Assembly (NCBI RefSeq): GCF_900116405.1
Contig: NZ_FPAQ01000023.1
Span: forward strand, 1-63,223
From: Halomonas saccharevitans
GTDB lineage: Bacteria > Pseudomonadota > Gammaproteobacteria > Pseudomonadales > Halomonadaceae
Length of the DNA stretch: 63,223 nucleotides
Direction of reading: 5' to 3'
Shown here: positions 37,346-46,615 of the stretch, piece by piece
Numbering within the stretch: position 1 is the stretch's first letter
How the letters are laid out: every line of letters starts with the position of its first letter
The notes under the pieces: model-generated
Seen by the model: only the letters and a program-made list of their open reading frames with translations
Database searches by the model: none
Told to the model about the DNA's origin: nothing
Position numbers and translations under genes: made by a program

Positions 37346-38299
37346 ATGAATCCGAACTATCTCGACTTCGAACAGCCCATTGCCGAGCTCCAGGCCAAGA
37401 TCGAGGAGCTGCGGCTGGTCGGCAACGACAGCCAGGTCAATCTCAGCGACGAGATCGGTCGTCTCGAGGAGAAGAGCCGCAAGCTCACCGAGTCGATCTT
37501 CAGGGATCTCTCTCCCTGGCAGGTCTCCCAGCTATCGCGGCATCCCCAGCGGCCCTACACCCTGGACTATCTCGAGCACGTCTTCACCGACTTCGACGAG
37601 CTCCACGGCGATCGCCACTTCGCCGACGATGCCGCCATCGTCGGGGGCATCGCGCGGCTGGACGACAAGCCGGTGATGGTCATTGGCCACCAGAAGGGCC
37701 GCGACGTGAAGGAGAAGGTGCGCCGCAACTTCGGCATGCCGCGCCCCGAGGGGTATCGCAAGGCGTGCCGGCTGATGGAGATGGCCGAGCGCTTCAAGAT
37801 GCCGGTGCTCACCTTCATCGACACCCCCGGCGCCTATCCCGGCATCGACGCCGAGGAGCGCGGCCAGTCCGAGGCCATCGCCTACAACCTAGCGGTGATG
37901 TCGCGGCTCAAGACGCCGATTCTCGCCACCGTGGTGGGCGAGGGCGGCTCCGGCGGGGCGCTCGCCATCGGCGTCTGCGATGAGCTCGCCATGCTGCAGT
38001 ACTCCACCTACTCGGTGATCTCCCCCGAGGGCTGCGCCTCCATCCTGTGGAAGAGCGCCGAGAAGGCGCCCGATGCGGCCCAGGCCATGGGCATTACCGC
38101 CGAGCGCCTCAAGGAGCTGGGCCTGGTCGATACCCTGATCGCGGAGCCGCTGGGCGGCGCCCACCGCCATCCGGTGACCACCGGCGAACGGATCAAGGCC
38201 TCGCTGCTGGCGAGTCTCGAGCGTCTCGAGGCAATGGACACGGAGACGATGCTCGAGCGCCGCTATGAGCGCCTGATGAGCTACGGCGCCCCGGTGTAG
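37346..38299 (+). CDS. accA: Acetyl-CoA carboxylase carboxyltransferase alpha subunit
   Basis: With AccD forms the carboxyltransferase that makes malonyl-CoA. The 317-residue protein starts [20 protein letters not shown] and has the crotonase-fold core: [20 protein letters not shown] and [16 protein letters not shown]. The length equals the E. coli protein. It follows dnaE, as in E. coli, with tilS 7 bases downstream. Confidence 0.97.
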   Translation: MNPNYLDFEQPIAELQAKIEELRLVGNDSQVNLSDEIGRLEEKSRKLTESIFRDLSPWQVSQLSRHPQRPYTLDYLEHVFTDFDELHGDRHFADDAAIVGGIARLDDKPVMVIGHQKGRDVKEKVRRNFGMPRPEGYRKACRLMEMAERFKMPVLTFIDTPGAYPGIDAEERGQSEAIAYNLAVMSRLKTPILATVVGEGGSGGALAIGVCDELAMLQYSTYSVISPEGCASILWKSAEKAPDAAQAMGITAERLKELGLVDTLIAEPLGGAHRHPVTTGERIKASLLASLERLEAMDTETMLERRYERLMSYGAPV

Positions 38300-38306
38300 G
38301 CCCTCG

Positions 38307-39614
38307 ATGCGCGACACAGGCGCGCTGCAGCCCCTGATCGACGACGCCCTGGCGGATACCCCGCCGGGGCGTGGTGTCTGGGTCGCCCTGTCGGGAGGCC
38401 TGGACTCCTCGCTGCTGCTGACCCTGGCGGCGGCCGCCTGCCGCCGCCACCCCCGCCCGCTGCGTGCGCTGCACGTCCATCACGGCCTGCAGGCCGCCGC
38501 CGACGACTTCGAGCGCCACTGCCGACGACTCGCCTCGCGGCTCGGCGTGCCGCTGTGGGTCGAGCGCGTCGATGTCGATCCGTCCGCCGGCCAGGGCTGC
38601 GAAGCGGCGGCCCGCGAGGCGCGCTATGCGGCCTTCGCCCGGCGCCTGGCGCCGGGTGAGACCCTATGGCTGGCCCAGCACGCGGACGATCAGGCCGAGA
38701 CCCTGCTGCTCGCCGCCCTGCGAGGCAGCGGGGTGCGCGGCCTGGCCGGCATGCCGGCAGGCCGCGACGGGCGAGGGCATCGCCTGGCGCGTCCGCTGCT
38801 CGGCGCATCGCGGGCCACGCTCGAGGCCGAGGCGAGGCGCTGCGGGCTCGCCTGGGTGGAGGATCCCACCAACGCCGACGAGAGCCTGGATCGCAACTTC
38901 CTGCGCCACCGCGTGCTGCCGCTGCTCGAGACCCGCTGGACCGCGGCTCATCGGAGCCTCGCGCGCAGCGCGGCGCTGGCCGGCGAGGCCGATGGCCTGC
39001 TCGACGAGCTCGCCGCACTGGACCTCGAGCGCCTGGGCGACGACCCCGCCCGATTGCCTGTGGCGGGGCTCTCGGCGCTCTCCGCCCCGCGTCGCCGGCT
39101 GCTGATCCGCCATGCCTGCCAATGCCTCGGCCTTGCGACCCCGCCCGCCCGGCGCCTCGCGTCGCTGCTCGATCAGCTCGACGCCCGTGCGGACGGCGAG
39201 GTTCGGGTGGCCTGGCCCGGCGCCGAGGCGCGCGTCTGGCGGAGTCATCTCTACCTGCTGACCCCGGTCGAGGAGGTAGCGTCTGACGGCGGGCGGGGCG
39301 GGAGGTTGCTGGAGTGTCCGGTGGCATGGGACGGGCAGACACCGCTCGCCACGTCGCTGGGTGAATGGGACGTCACGCTGCGTCGGGACGACGGCGCCGC
39401 GGTTTCCTTGAGAGTGGCGCCGCGCGGCGGCGGCGAGCGCCTGCGCCTGGCCGGTCGCGGGCGACGCGACCTCAAGCGGCTGCTGCAGGAACTCGACGTG
39501 CCGCCCTGGGAGCGCGGGCGGCTGCTGGTGGTCCACCACGGCGAGGAGGCGGTGGCGGTCCTGGCGCCGTCGGATGACTGGCGGCTGGTGGCCGAGGGCT
39601 GGTCAGTCGCGTGA
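38307..39614 (+). CDS. tilS: tRNA(Ile)-lysidine synthetase
   Basis: Converts the wobble C34 of tRNA-Ile(CAU) to lysidine, so that it reads AUA. The 435-residue protein carries the PP-loop SGGLDSS at 29-35, HHGLQAAADDFERHC, AQHADDQAETLLL and a C-terminal substrate-binding domain with GGERLRLAGRGRRDLKRLLQ. The product is Arg- and Ala-rich, as is common for TilS in GC-rich genomes. The gene's end overlaps ppx on the other strand by 12 bases. Confidence 0.94.
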   Translation: MRDTGALQPLIDDALADTPPGRGVWVALSGGLDSSLLLTLAAAACRRHPRPLRALHVHHGLQAAADDFERHCRRLASRLGVPLWVERVDVDPSAGQGCEAAAREARYAAFARRLAPGETLWLAQHADDQAETLLLAALRGSGVRGLAGMPAGRDGRGHRLARPLLGASRATLEAEARRCGLAWVEDPTNADESLDRNFLRHRVLPLLETRWTAAHRSLARSAALAGEADGLLDELAALDLERLGDDPARLPVAGLSALSAPRRRLLIRHACQCLGLATPPARRLASLLDQLDARADGEVRVAWPGAEARVWRSHLYLLTPVEEVASDGGRGGRLLECPVAWDGQTPLATSLGEWDVTLRRDDGAAVSLRVAPRGGGERLRLAGRGRRDLKRLLQELDVPPWERGRLLVVHHGEEAVAVLAPSDDWRLVAEGWSVA

Positions 39615-41141
39615 CAGCGTCAGCGTGAAGCCGGCGGCCGCCTGGTAGTCGACCTCCTGCTCCAGATCGTTGAGCAGCAGGGCCGGGTCCTCCTGGGGGG
39701 CGAGCGTCAGATGCAGCGCCTCGCCGTCGGCGTCGAGTCGCGGCACGCCGGGCGGCTGCTCGGGACGCGAGTGATTGATCAGCACGGCCAGGCGCAGCAG
39801 GCGGGCCAGCCGCGCGTGGGAGCGCTGCTCGCTCGCGGGCAGCGCCTGCCACTCCTTGACCGGGAACTTGCGCCGATGGGCGCGCACCAGGAAGGCCAGC
39901 AGCCGCTGCTCCGGGCGCGAGAAGCCGGCCAGGTCGGAGTGCTCCAGCAGGTAGGCGCCGTGGCGATGAAACTGGCTGTGGGAGATGGCCAGGCCGATCT
40001 CGTGGAGCCGGCTCGCCCAGTCGAGGAAACGGACCTCGTCGTCGTCCAGCGCCCATGCCTCGCGGACCTGTTCGCAGAGCGCCTGGGCCGTAGCGGCCAC
40101 GTTCTCGGCCTGGCGTGCGTCCACCCGGTAGTTGCGGGCCAGGCCGTCCAGGGTCTTGAACCGTGAATCCTCGGGGCTGTGGCGGCCCACCATGTCATAG
40201 AGCACGCCCTCGCGCAGGGCGCCGTCGGCGTAGCGCATCTGCTCGAGGTCGAAGGCCTCGAAGATGGCGCCGAGGATCGCGATGCCCGCGGGAAAGATCC
40301 GCGAGCGGTCGGCCTTGAGCCCCGGGAGGTCGACCCTGTCCAGCTGCTTGCACTTGATCAGCTGGCGGCGCAGGTTCGCCAGTCCGTCGCGGGTGATCAC
40401 CCCCTCGGGTCCCTGGCCGGCCGCCGCGATCACCGCGGCGGCGGCCTTGATGGTGCCGCTGGAGCCTACGGGGTCGCTCCAGCCCAGGCGCTGGTAGGGC
40501 CGCTGGATGTTGGCCAGCTCCGAGAGGGCGGCCAGTTCCGCGCGGCGCATGCGTTTCTCGCTGATCTCGCCGTCGTCGAAGAAGCGCCGCGTGAAGGTCA
40601 CGCAGCCCATCCGCAGGCTCTCCAGGGCCAGCGGTTCGAAGTGCTCGCCGATGATGAACTCCGTGGAACCGCCGCCGATGTCGACGATCAGCCGGCGGCC
40701 GTCCTCGGCCACCGCATGGGCCGCGCCCAGGTAGATCAGGCGCGCCTCCTCGCGACCGGCGATGATCTCGATGCGGTGGCCCAGCAGGGCTTCGGCGCGT
40801 TCGATCAGCGCCTGGCTGTTGCGCGCATCGCGCAGGGCATTGGTGCCGACGACGCGCAGGTCGCGGCGGGCGATGCCCTCGAGGAAGGGGGCGAAGCGGG
40901 CCAGACAGTCCAGTGCCCGGGTCATGGCGTCCTCGCGCAGCACGCCGTCCTCGTCGAGTCCGGCGGCCAGCTGCACCTTCTCGCCCAGCCGGGCGACCAC
41001 CTGCAGCCGGTCGTCCTGGTAGTTGGCGACCAGCAGGTGGAAGCTGTTGGAGCCGAGGTCGATGGCGGCAAGGCGGCGGGGCTCGGCGGCGGTCGCGGGG
41101 TCGCTCGCGGTGGCGGAAAACCGGTCCGTTGGCACTGTCAT
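39603..41141 (-). CDS. ppx: Exopolyphosphatase
   Basis: Releases phosphate from the ends of polyphosphate (Ppx/GppA family). The 512-residue product has the ASKHA phosphate-1 motif AIDLGSNSFHLLVA at about 26-39, GGGSTEFIIGE, SSGTIKAAAAV and a C-terminal HD-like domain (RLHEIGLAISHSQFHRHGAY). MTVPTDRFS was chosen as start; an upstream frame extension lacks family similarity. It is convergent with tilS and divergent from rho. ppk1 lies 12 kb away rather than adjacent. Confidence 0.93.
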   Translation of the reverse strand: MTVPTDRFSATASDPATAAEPRRLAAIDLGSNSFHLLVANYQDDRLQVVARLGEKVQLAAGLDEDGVLREDAMTRALDCLARFAPFLEGIARRDLRVVGTNALRDARNSQALIERAEALLGHRIEIIAGREEARLIYLGAAHAVAEDGRRLIVDIGGGSTEFIIGEHFEPLALESLRMGCVTFTRRFFDDGEISEKRMRRAELAALSELANIQRPYQRLGWSDPVGSSGTIKAAAAVIAAAGQGPEGVITRDGLANLRRQLIKCKQLDRVDLPGLKADRSRIFPAGIAILGAIFEAFDLEQMRYADGALREGVLYDMVGRHSPEDSRFKTLDGLARNYRVDARQAENVAATAQALCEQVREAWALDDDEVRFLDWASRLHEIGLAISHSQFHRHGAYLLEHSDLAGFSRPEQRLLAFLVRAHRRKFPVKEWQALPASEQRSHARLARLLRLAVLINHSRPEQPPGVPRLDADGEALHLTLAPQEDPALLLNDLEQEVDYQAAAGFTLTLSRD

Positions 41142-41592
41142 GGCGCGTCCTGATGGGTGATGGAAAAGAGGTTGCGGGCGGTGTCCGGCGTTGTCAATTG
41201 CCCCGTGATGGCCGCCGCGGCAGGGCTTGCGTTTGCTGGCGCCCTTGACTAATATCGAGGCGTTCGCCTGTTCCGAATGCTTCACGACCGTTCCACGGCG
41301 TTTCCGTCGCGGTCAGTATCCAAGTCGTCAGACAGCCCACTGCTTCAGCCTGCGATCCCGGCCCCGTGCCCGACATCGCTGATCAGGCGAAAACGAACCT
41401 GCTTCCTCGCTTCCGATATCGGCCCGGCACCCCTGTTCAAGGCGGCTGCCCGCCCAGGCCATTCGATGCTTCACGACGAGAGGTAGCCTGTCCGGGCTCT
41501 GAACGCATCCACAGGGCGTCATCGTCTCGCCTCCTGTCTTTCCTCACGGCGCACTGCCGCCCGGCTTCCACGAGCAAATTCTGAACACACCG
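41142..41592 (+). promoter_or_regulatory. 451-base ppx/rho divergent gap with C-rich rho leader
   Basis: No gene is visible here. trxA, which often precedes rho in gammaproteobacteria, is absent. A TTGACT at 41245-41250 could be a -35 element without a clear -10. The downstream 250 bases are rich in C and poor in G runs, with repeated TC/CC steps (CCTGCTTCCTCGCTTCCG), which resembles a Rho-utilisation leader. E. coli rho is autoregulated by attenuation in its leader; the same is inferred here. Confidence 0.4.
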
Positions 41593-42852
41593 ATGAATCT
41601 TACCGAACTCAAGCAAAAGCCAGTTCCGGAGCTTCTGGAGCTTGCCCGCGAGATGGGCATCGACAATCTGGCGCGCTCCCGCAAGCAGGACATCATCTTC
41701 GCCATCCTCAAGAAGCATGCCAAGAGCGGTGAGCCGATCTTCGGTGATGGCGTGCTGGAGATCCTGCAGGACGGATTTGGCTTCCTGCGCAGCGCCGACA
41801 GCTCCTACCTGGCCGGCCCCGATGACATCTATGTCTCGCCGTCGCAGATTCGCCGCTTCAACCTGCGCAAGGGCGACTCCATTTCCGGCAAGATTCGTCC
41901 GCCGAAGGAGGGGGAGCGCTACTTCGCGCTGTTGAAGGTCAGCGAGATCAACTTCGACAAGCCGGAGAACGCCAAGCACAAGATCCTCTTCGAGAACCTC
42001 ACGCCGCTGTTCCCTCAGGAGCGGCTGCGCATGGAGATCGGCAACGGCTCCACCGAGGATCTCACCGCCCGGATCATCGACCTCACTGCACCCATCGGCA
42101 AGGGTCAGCGCGGCCTGCTGGTCTCCCCGCCCAAGGCGGGCAAGACCCTGATGCTGCAGAACATCGCCACCTCCATCACCCGCAATAATCCCGAGTGCCA
42201 CCTGATCGTGCTGCTGATCGACGAGCGCCCCGAGGAGGTGACGGAGATGTCGCGCACGGTGCGCGGCGAGGTGGTGGCTTCGACCTTCGACGAGCCGCCG
42301 GCCCGTCACGTGCAGGTGGCCGAGATGGTCATCGAGAAGGCCAAGCGCCTGGTCGAGCACAAGAAGGACGTGGTGATCCTGCTCGACTCCATCACGCGTC
42401 TGGCTCGCGCCTACAACACCGTGGTGCCGAGCTCCGGCAAGGTGCTGACCGGCGGCGTCGACGCCCACGCCCTGGAGAAGCCCAAGCGCTTCTTCGGCGC
42501 GGCGCGTAACATCGAGGAGGGCGGCAGCCTGACCATCATCGCCACAGCGCTGGTCGACACCGGCTCCAAGATGGATGAGGTGATCTTCGAGGAGTTCAAG
42601 GGCACCGGCAACATGGAGGCCCACCTCGACCGCAAGCTGGCCGAGCGTCGCGTCTACCCGGCGATGAACATTCGCCGCAGCGGCACCCGCCGCGAGGACC
42701 TGATCGCCTCCGAGGACGAGATGCAGCGCATGTGGATCCTGCGCAAGCTGCTCAATCCCATGGAGGATACGGCCGCCACCGAGTTCCTGATCGACCGCCT
42801 GAAGGATACCAAGACCAACCTGGAGTTCTTCGAGGCCATGAAGCGCCGCTGA
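41593..42852 (+). CDS. rho: Transcription termination factor Rho
   Basis: Hexameric RNA helicase that ends transcription at C-rich unstructured RNA. The 419-residue protein opens [20 protein letters not shown], has the RNA-binding OB fold ([21 protein letters not shown]), the P-loop PPKAGKT at 179-185, Walker [17 protein letters not shown], and the Q/R-loop region. The length matches E. coli Rho. It has its own strong terminator. Confidence 0.98.
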   Translation: MNLTELKQKPVPELLELAREMGIDNLARSRKQDIIFAILKKHAKSGEPIFGDGVLEILQDGFGFLRSADSSYLAGPDDIYVSPSQIRRFNLRKGDSISGKIRPPKEGERYFALLKVSEINFDKPENAKHKILFENLTPLFPQERLRMEIGNGSTEDLTARIIDLTAPIGKGQRGLLVSPPKAGKTLMLQNIATSITRNNPECHLIVLLIDERPEEVTEMSRTVRGEVVASTFDEPPARHVQVAEMVIEKAKRLVEHKKDVVILLDSITRLARAYNTVVPSSGKVLTGGVDAHALEKPKRFFGAARNIEEGGSLTIIATALVDTGSKMDEVIFEEFKGTGNMEAHLDRKLAERRVYPAMNIRRSGTRREDLIASEDEMQRMWILRKLLNPMEDTAATEFLIDRLKDTKTNLEFFEAMKRR

Positions 42853-42885
42853 GGTTGCTCGGACCGAGCGGGCCAGGCGGTATCG

Positions 42886-42924
42886 GGAAGGGGCAGCATG
42901 CTATGCTGCCCCTTCCTCGTTTTG
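42886..42924 (+). terminator. Rho-independent terminator of rho
   Basis: GGAAGGGGCAGCAT (42886-42899), 3-nt loop, ATGCTGCCCCTTCC (42903-42916), then TCGTTTT: a perfect 14-bp stem 33 bases after the stop. Confidence 0.88.
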
Positions 42925-42939
42925 GAGCGGGATATCCTA

Positions 42940-44436
42940 ATGAAGTATCAGGACCTTCGCGAGTTCATCGCGGTGCTCGAGGAGCAGGGCGAGCTCACGC
43001 GCGTCACCGCCGAGGTGGACCCCTATCTCGAGATTACCGAGATCTGCGATCGCACCCTGCGGGCCGGCGGGCCGGCCCTGCTGTTCGAGAACGTCAAGGG
43101 CCACGACATGCCGCTGCTCGGCAATCTGTTCGGCACGCCGAAGCGGGTGGCCATGGGCATGGGGCAGGACTCGGTGGCCGCGCTGCGCGAGGTAGGCGAG
43201 CTGCTGGCCTTCCTCAAGGAGCCGGAGCCACCCAAGGGCTTCCGCGATGCCTGGAGCAAGCTGCCGATCTTCAAGCAGATAATGAGCATGGGGCCCAAGA
43301 CGGTGCGCCGGGCCCCGGTCCAGGCGCTCGTCTATGAGGGCGACGAGGTCGACCTCGATCGCCTGCCGATCCAGCACTGCTGGCCCGGGGATGCCGCGCC
43401 GCTGGTCACCTGGCCGCTGGTGATCACCCGCGGCCCCCAGAAGACCCGCCAGAATCTCGGCATCTACCGCCAGCAGAAGCTCGGCAAGAACCGGCTGATC
43501 ATGCGCTGGCTCTCCCACCGCGGCGGGGCGCTCGATTTCCAGGAGTTCCAGAAGGCGCATCCCGGCGAGCCCTTCCCGGTGGCGGTGGCGCTGGGCGCCG
43601 ATCCGGCCACCATCCTCGGCGCCGTGACCCCGGTACCGGACAGCCTATCCGAGTACGCCTTCGCCGGGCTCTTGCGCGGCTCGCGCACCGAGCTCGTCAA
43701 GTGCGGCCACGCCGACCTGCAGGTGCCGGCCTCCGCCGAGATCATCCTCGAGGGCTTCATCTATCCGGACGATAGGGCGCCCGAGGGGCCCTATGGCGAC
43801 CACACCGGCTACTACAACGAGGTCGAACAGTTCCCGGTGTTCACGGTGACGCGCATGACCATGCGCGAGAACGCCATCTACCACTCCACCTACACCGGCC
43901 GGCCGCCCGACGAGCCGGCGATCTTGGGGCTGGCCCTCAACGAGGTGTTCGTGCCGATCCTGCGTCGCCAGTTCCCCGAGATCGTCGACTTCTACTTGCC
44001 GCCCGAGGGCTGCTCCTACCGCATGGCGGTGGTGACCATGAAGAAGCAGTACCCGGGGCATGCCAAGCGGGTGATGATGGGCGTGTGGAGCTTCCTGCGC
44101 CAGTTCATGTACACCAAGTTCGTGGTGGTGCTCGACGACGACGTCGACGCCCGCGACTGGAAGGACGTGATCTGGGCCATCACCACCCGCATGGATCCCG
44201 CCCGGGACACCGTGATGGTGGAGAACACCCCCATCGACTATCTGGATTTCGCCTCTCCCGTGGCCGGCCTGGGCTCCAAGATGGGCCTGGACGCCACCAA
44301 CAAGTGGCGCGGCGAGACCGATCGCGAGTGGGGCACGCCCATCGTCATGGACGAGGCCGTCAAGGCCCGCGTCAGCGAGCGCTGGAACGACCTGGGCATC
44401 ACGCTTTCTCCTGACAACGACACGAGGCATTCATGA
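42940..44436 (+). CDS. ubiD: 4-hydroxy-3-polyprenylbenzoate decarboxylase
   Basis: Prenylated-FMN-dependent decarboxylase of ubiquinone synthesis. The 498-residue protein starts [19 protein letters not shown] (ATG 42940, SD GGAGCGGG). It has family segments [22 protein letters not shown] and [14 protein letters not shown], the latter holding catalytic Glu residues. An in-frame ATG 14 codons earlier lies inside the rho terminator and is rejected. It overlaps the flavin reductase gene by ATGA, as ubiD-fre pairs often do. Confidence 0.95.
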   Translation: MKYQDLREFIAVLEEQGELTRVTAEVDPYLEITEICDRTLRAGGPALLFENVKGHDMPLLGNLFGTPKRVAMGMGQDSVAALREVGELLAFLKEPEPPKGFRDAWSKLPIFKQIMSMGPKTVRRAPVQALVYEGDEVDLDRLPIQHCWPGDAAPLVTWPLVITRGPQKTRQNLGIYRQQKLGKNRLIMRWLSHRGGALDFQEFQKAHPGEPFPVAVALGADPATILGAVTPVPDSLSEYAFAGLLRGSRTELVKCGHADLQVPASAEIILEGFIYPDDRAPEGPYGDHTGYYNEVEQFPVFTVTRMTMRENAIYHSTYTGRPPDEPAILGLALNEVFVPILRRQFPEIVDFYLPPEGCSYRMAVVTMKKQYPGHAKRVMMGVWSFLRQFMYTKFVVVLDDDVDARDWKDVIWAITTRMDPARDTVMVENTPIDYLDFASPVAGLGSKMGLDATNKWRGETDREWGTPIVMDEAVKARVSERWNDLGITLSPDNDTRHS

Positions 44437-45212
44437 CGCCAAGGACCCTGACCTGCCTGGTCACCGAGGTCGAGGACCTCACCCCGGACGTCTTCCGCGT
44501 CCAGCTCGAGGGCCGCGCCGAGGCCGTGGCCCACGACCCCGGCCAGTACCTGGAGCTCAAACTCGCCGAGGACATCTGGGTGCCGTTCTCCATCGCCAAC
44601 GCCCACGCCGGCGATGGCACGATCGAGCTGCACATCCAGCACTGGCCGGAGCGCGACAACTCCGCGCGGCTGCGCGAGCTGATGCAGGTCGCCGAGCGGC
44701 TGACCGTGCGCCTGCCCGGTGGCGATTGCGTGCTGGACCCGGACAGCACGCGCCCGCTGCTGCTGGTCGCCGCCGGCACCGGCTTCTCGCAGATGAAGGC
44801 AATCGCCGAGGCGGCCCTGCACCAAGACCCCGACCGCGAGATCGACCTCTGGTGGGCGGCCCGCGAGCGTCGCGATCTCTACCTGGAGCGCCTGCCCCGT
44901 GAGTGGGCCGAAGGGCACGCCAACCTGCGCTTCCATGCCGTGACCGAGGTCCCGCCGGAGCAGGCCATCGAAGGAGCGCACGTTCACGCCCATCACGACC
45001 GCATCGATCGGGCGCTGGCGACCGGCCTCGAGGACGTCTCCGGCCATGACGTCTACGTCTCCGGCTCCCCGGGCATGGTCTATGCGTGCGTCGACGTGCT
45101 GGCCTCATTGGGCCTCGAGGCCTCGCGAGTCTTCTCGGACGTCTTCGCCTACGCCCCCCGCGATCCCATCGTGCCCACCGCGGGCAGCCTGGTGCGAGAG
45201 GGCGGTTCATGA
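44433..45212 (+). CDS. fre: NAD(P)H-flavin reductase (Fre type)
   Basis: Ferredoxin-reductase-fold protein that reduces free flavins with NAD(P)H; the UbiD/UbiX system needs reduced FMN to make prenyl-FMN, so the pairing is sensible. The 259-residue protein has [21 protein letters not shown] (flavin-binding), the NAD-binding [16 protein letters not shown], and the C-terminal [17 protein letters not shown]. It starts inside the ubiD stop and its own stop overlaps folM, forming a tight three-gene unit. Confidence 0.9.
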   Translation: MTPRTLTCLVTEVEDLTPDVFRVQLEGRAEAVAHDPGQYLELKLAEDIWVPFSIANAHAGDGTIELHIQHWPERDNSARLRELMQVAERLTVRLPGGDCVLDPDSTRPLLLVAAGTGFSQMKAIAEAALHQDPDREIDLWWAARERRDLYLERLPREWAEGHANLRFHAVTEVPPEQAIEGAHVHAHHDRIDRALATGLEDVSGHDVYVSGSPGMVYACVDVLASLGLEASRVFSDVFAYAPRDPIVPTAGSLVREGGS

Positions 45213-45922
45213 GCGCCTCGCCGATCCTGATTACCGGCGGGGCCCAGCGCCTGGGGCGCCACTGCGCGGAGCGCCTGCGCGACGACGGCCATCCGGTGAT
45301 CATCAGCTATCGGCGTGAGCGCGAGGAACTCGAGGCGCTGCGCGCCCAGGGCATCGTTACCCTGCCTGCAGACTTCTCGAGCGAGGCGGGCATCATGGAT
45401 TTCCTCGAGCGGCTCAAGGCCGAGACCTCCTCGCTGCGCGCCATCGTCCACAACGCCAGCGACTGGGCGCCGGACAGTAGCGGCGACGATGCCGGCGCCA
45501 ACTTCGAGCGGCTGTTTCGCGTGCACATGCTGGCGCCCTACCTGATCAACCTGCACGCCCGCGAGCTGCTCGAGGCGTGCAGCGAGCCCCAGCGCGACAT
45601 CGTGCACCTGACCGACTACGTGGTGCAGAAGGGCTCTCGCAAGCACGCCGCCTACGCCGCCACCAAGGCGGGGCTGGATAACCTGACGCTCTCCTTTGCG
45701 GCCATGTTCGCGCCGAAGGTCCAGGTCAACGCCATCGCCCCGGCGATGATCATGCTCAACCAGGGCGACGACGAGGCCTACGCCGAGAAGGCGCGCGCCA
45801 AGTCGGCCATGGAGATGATTCCCGGCCCCGGCGTGATCTATCAGAGCCTGCGCTACCTGCTCGACAACCGCTTCGTGACGGGCATCACCCTGCCAGTCGA
45901 TGGCGGGCGGCATCTTCGCTAG
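45209..45922 (+). CDS. folM: Dihydromonapterin reductase (FolM-like SDR)
   Basis: Short-chain dehydrogenase (237 residues) with the NADP site ITGGAQRLGRHCAERL, the NAS triad segment VHNASDWAPD, and the catalytic YAATKAG with VNAIAPAMI after it. The ASDW and PAMIMLNQGDDE segments point to FolM (dihydromonapterin/dihydrofolate reductase) rather than FabG. ATG 45209 overlaps the fre stop (ATGA). The FolM assignment is by pattern; another pteridine-type SDR is possible. Confidence 0.82.
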   Translation: MSASPILITGGAQRLGRHCAERLRDDGHPVIISYRREREELEALRAQGIVTLPADFSSEAGIMDFLERLKAETSSLRAIVHNASDWAPDSSGDDAGANFERLFRVHMLAPYLINLHARELLEACSEPQRDIVHLTDYVVQKGSRKHAAYAATKAGLDNLTLSFAAMFAPKVQVNAIAPAMIMLNQGDDEAYAEKARAKSAMEMIPGPGVIYQSLRYLLDNRFVTGITLPVDGGRHLR

Positions 45923-45965
45923 AATGGCCGACACCCCTGATGACAACCCCGAAGAGGATAACGAC

Positions 45966-46094
45966 ATGGCGGGACACGACGAGAACTTCAAGGATGACAG
46001 CGGCCTGCTGGCCGTCTTCCTGGGCCTGGCGGTGCTGCTGGGCATGAGTGCTCTGCCGGCCACCATCGGCTGGGTCCAGCTCGCGACCGGCTGA
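45966..46094 (+). CDS. Small single-span membrane protein
   Basis: 42 residues: an acidic N-terminus (MAGHDENFKDDSG) followed by one hydrophobic helix (LLAVFLGLAVLLGMSALPA) and a short polar end. GAAGAGGATAACGAC gives a good SD before ATG 45966; an alternative ATG at 45924 would add 14 acidic residues. It lies 43 bases after folM and just upstream of the DAHP synthase leader. I recognise no family; it could be a small membrane regulator, and co-transcription with folM is likely. Confidence 0.55.
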   Translation: MAGHDENFKDDSGLLAVFLGLAVLLGMSALPATIGWVQLATG

Positions 46095-46114
46095 TCGCCG
46101 CCGCGCGACGCCCC

Positions 46115-46143
46115 TTGCCGAGGCCGCCCCGATACGGCACGAT
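46115..46143 (+). promoter_or_regulatory. Weak candidate promoter for the leader / DAHP synthase unit
   Basis: TTGCCG (46115-46120), 17-base spacer, CACGAT (46138-46143), 24 bases before the first leader ATG. It is a poor consensus match; position makes it worth noting. Confidence 0.25.
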
Positions 46144-46167
46144 GGCAATATCGCTCAGGAGATGACC

Positions 46168-46317
46168 ATGACACCCGCCCCGTACCCGACCCTTCGCTGC
46201 CTCGACGACGCCCCGCGTCGCGATGTCGAGTGCGCGGGCGCCCGGGTCGGCGAGGCGGAGCTGCAGGGCTGGTATGGCTACTGGTTTAGCACCGGTGTGC
46301 CGGTGGCCATGTCCTGA
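46168..46317 (+). CDS. Putative leader peptide 1 with a Trp/Tyr/Phe cluster
   Basis: 49-codon frame, SD AGGAG six bases before ATG 46168. Near its end residues 35-40 read WYGYWF (codons TGG TAT GGC TAC TGG TTT), an unusual density of the three amino acids whose pathway begins with the downstream DAHP synthase. A stem (46303-46307/46335-46339 and 46310-46315/46327-46332) spans the stop codon, and a terminator follows at 46368-46404. This fits ribosome-mediated attenuation. The 34-residue stretch before the cluster is long for a leader, so a stable small protein is also possible. Confidence 0.6.
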   Translation: MTPAPYPTLRCLDDAPRRDVECAGARVGEAELQGWYGYWFSTGVPVAMS

Positions 46318-46339
46318 GCCGCACCAAGGACAGCGCCAC
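46303..46339 (+). promoter_or_regulatory. Stem-loop across the leader 1 stop codon
   Basis: GTGGC (46303-46307) with GCCAC (46335-46339), an internal CA/GC loop, and TGTCCT (46310-46315) with AGGACA (46327-46332). ACCGG (46291-46295) with CCGGT (46300-46304) is a competing hairpin. Such mutually exclusive pairings are expected in an attenuator. This was paired by eye, not energy-modelled. Confidence 0.45.
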
Positions 46340-46367
46340 GAGGCACGCCCACCGGGTTGCCTCCTCC

Positions 46368-46409
46368 CAGAACCCCCGGACGGCAACCCCGCCCGGGGGT
46401 TCTGCGTTT
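46368..46409 (+). terminator. Terminator between the two leader peptides (candidate attenuator)
   Basis: CAGAACCCCCGG (46368-46379), 13-nt loop, CCGGGGGTTCTG (46393-46404), then CGTTT. It is a perfect 12-bp stem 50 bases past the leader 1 stop. CCGGGTT at 46352-46358 could pair with part of the left arm (AACCCCCGG) as an antiterminator. Confidence 0.7.
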
Positions 46410-46451
46410 CACGGCATTCGACACCATCGACGACAGACAAGGAGAGAGATC

Positions 46452-46610
46452 ATGACCGCATCCATCGCCATTCGCCTGACCCGGGGCTTCGTGGGCTATT
46501 ACGGCTATTGGCGATTTAGCGAGCTGCGGTCGGCTCACTCTGCCACGCCCGACCGTAGCGAGATCGGTGGCTCCCGACAGACACGATGTACGATCGCTAC
46601 CCGGAGTTGA
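46452..46610 (+). CDS. Putative leader peptide 2 with a Tyr/Trp/Phe cluster, overlapping the DAHP synthase start region
   Basis: 52-codon frame, SD AAGGAGAG before ATG 46452. Residues 13-22 read FVGYYGYWRF, a pattern like leader 1 (GYYGYW against GWYGYW). The stop TGA (46608-46610) overlaps an ATG at 46610 in the DAHP synthase frame and lies 5 bases before the preferred ATG at 46616, so translation could be coupled. A hairpin, CGGTCGG (46527-46533) with CCGACCG (46549-46555), begins 10 bases after the aromatic codons. CTCC at 46571-46574 can pair with the GGAG ribosome-binding site at 46603-46606. Confidence 0.6.
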   Translation: MTASIAIRLTRGFVGYYGYWRFSELRSAHSATPDRSEIGGSRQTRCTIATRS

Positions 46611-46615
46611 TGACC

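Noticed and set aside
41142..41592. A hidden trxA or other small gene before rho
   Set aside because: No thioredoxin CGPC motif or codon-like pattern in any frame.
46095..46615. TyrR or TrpR operators for the DAHP synthase gene
   Set aside because: I found no TGTAAA-N6-TTTACA or TrpR-like palindrome; regulation appears to be by RNA and leader translation.
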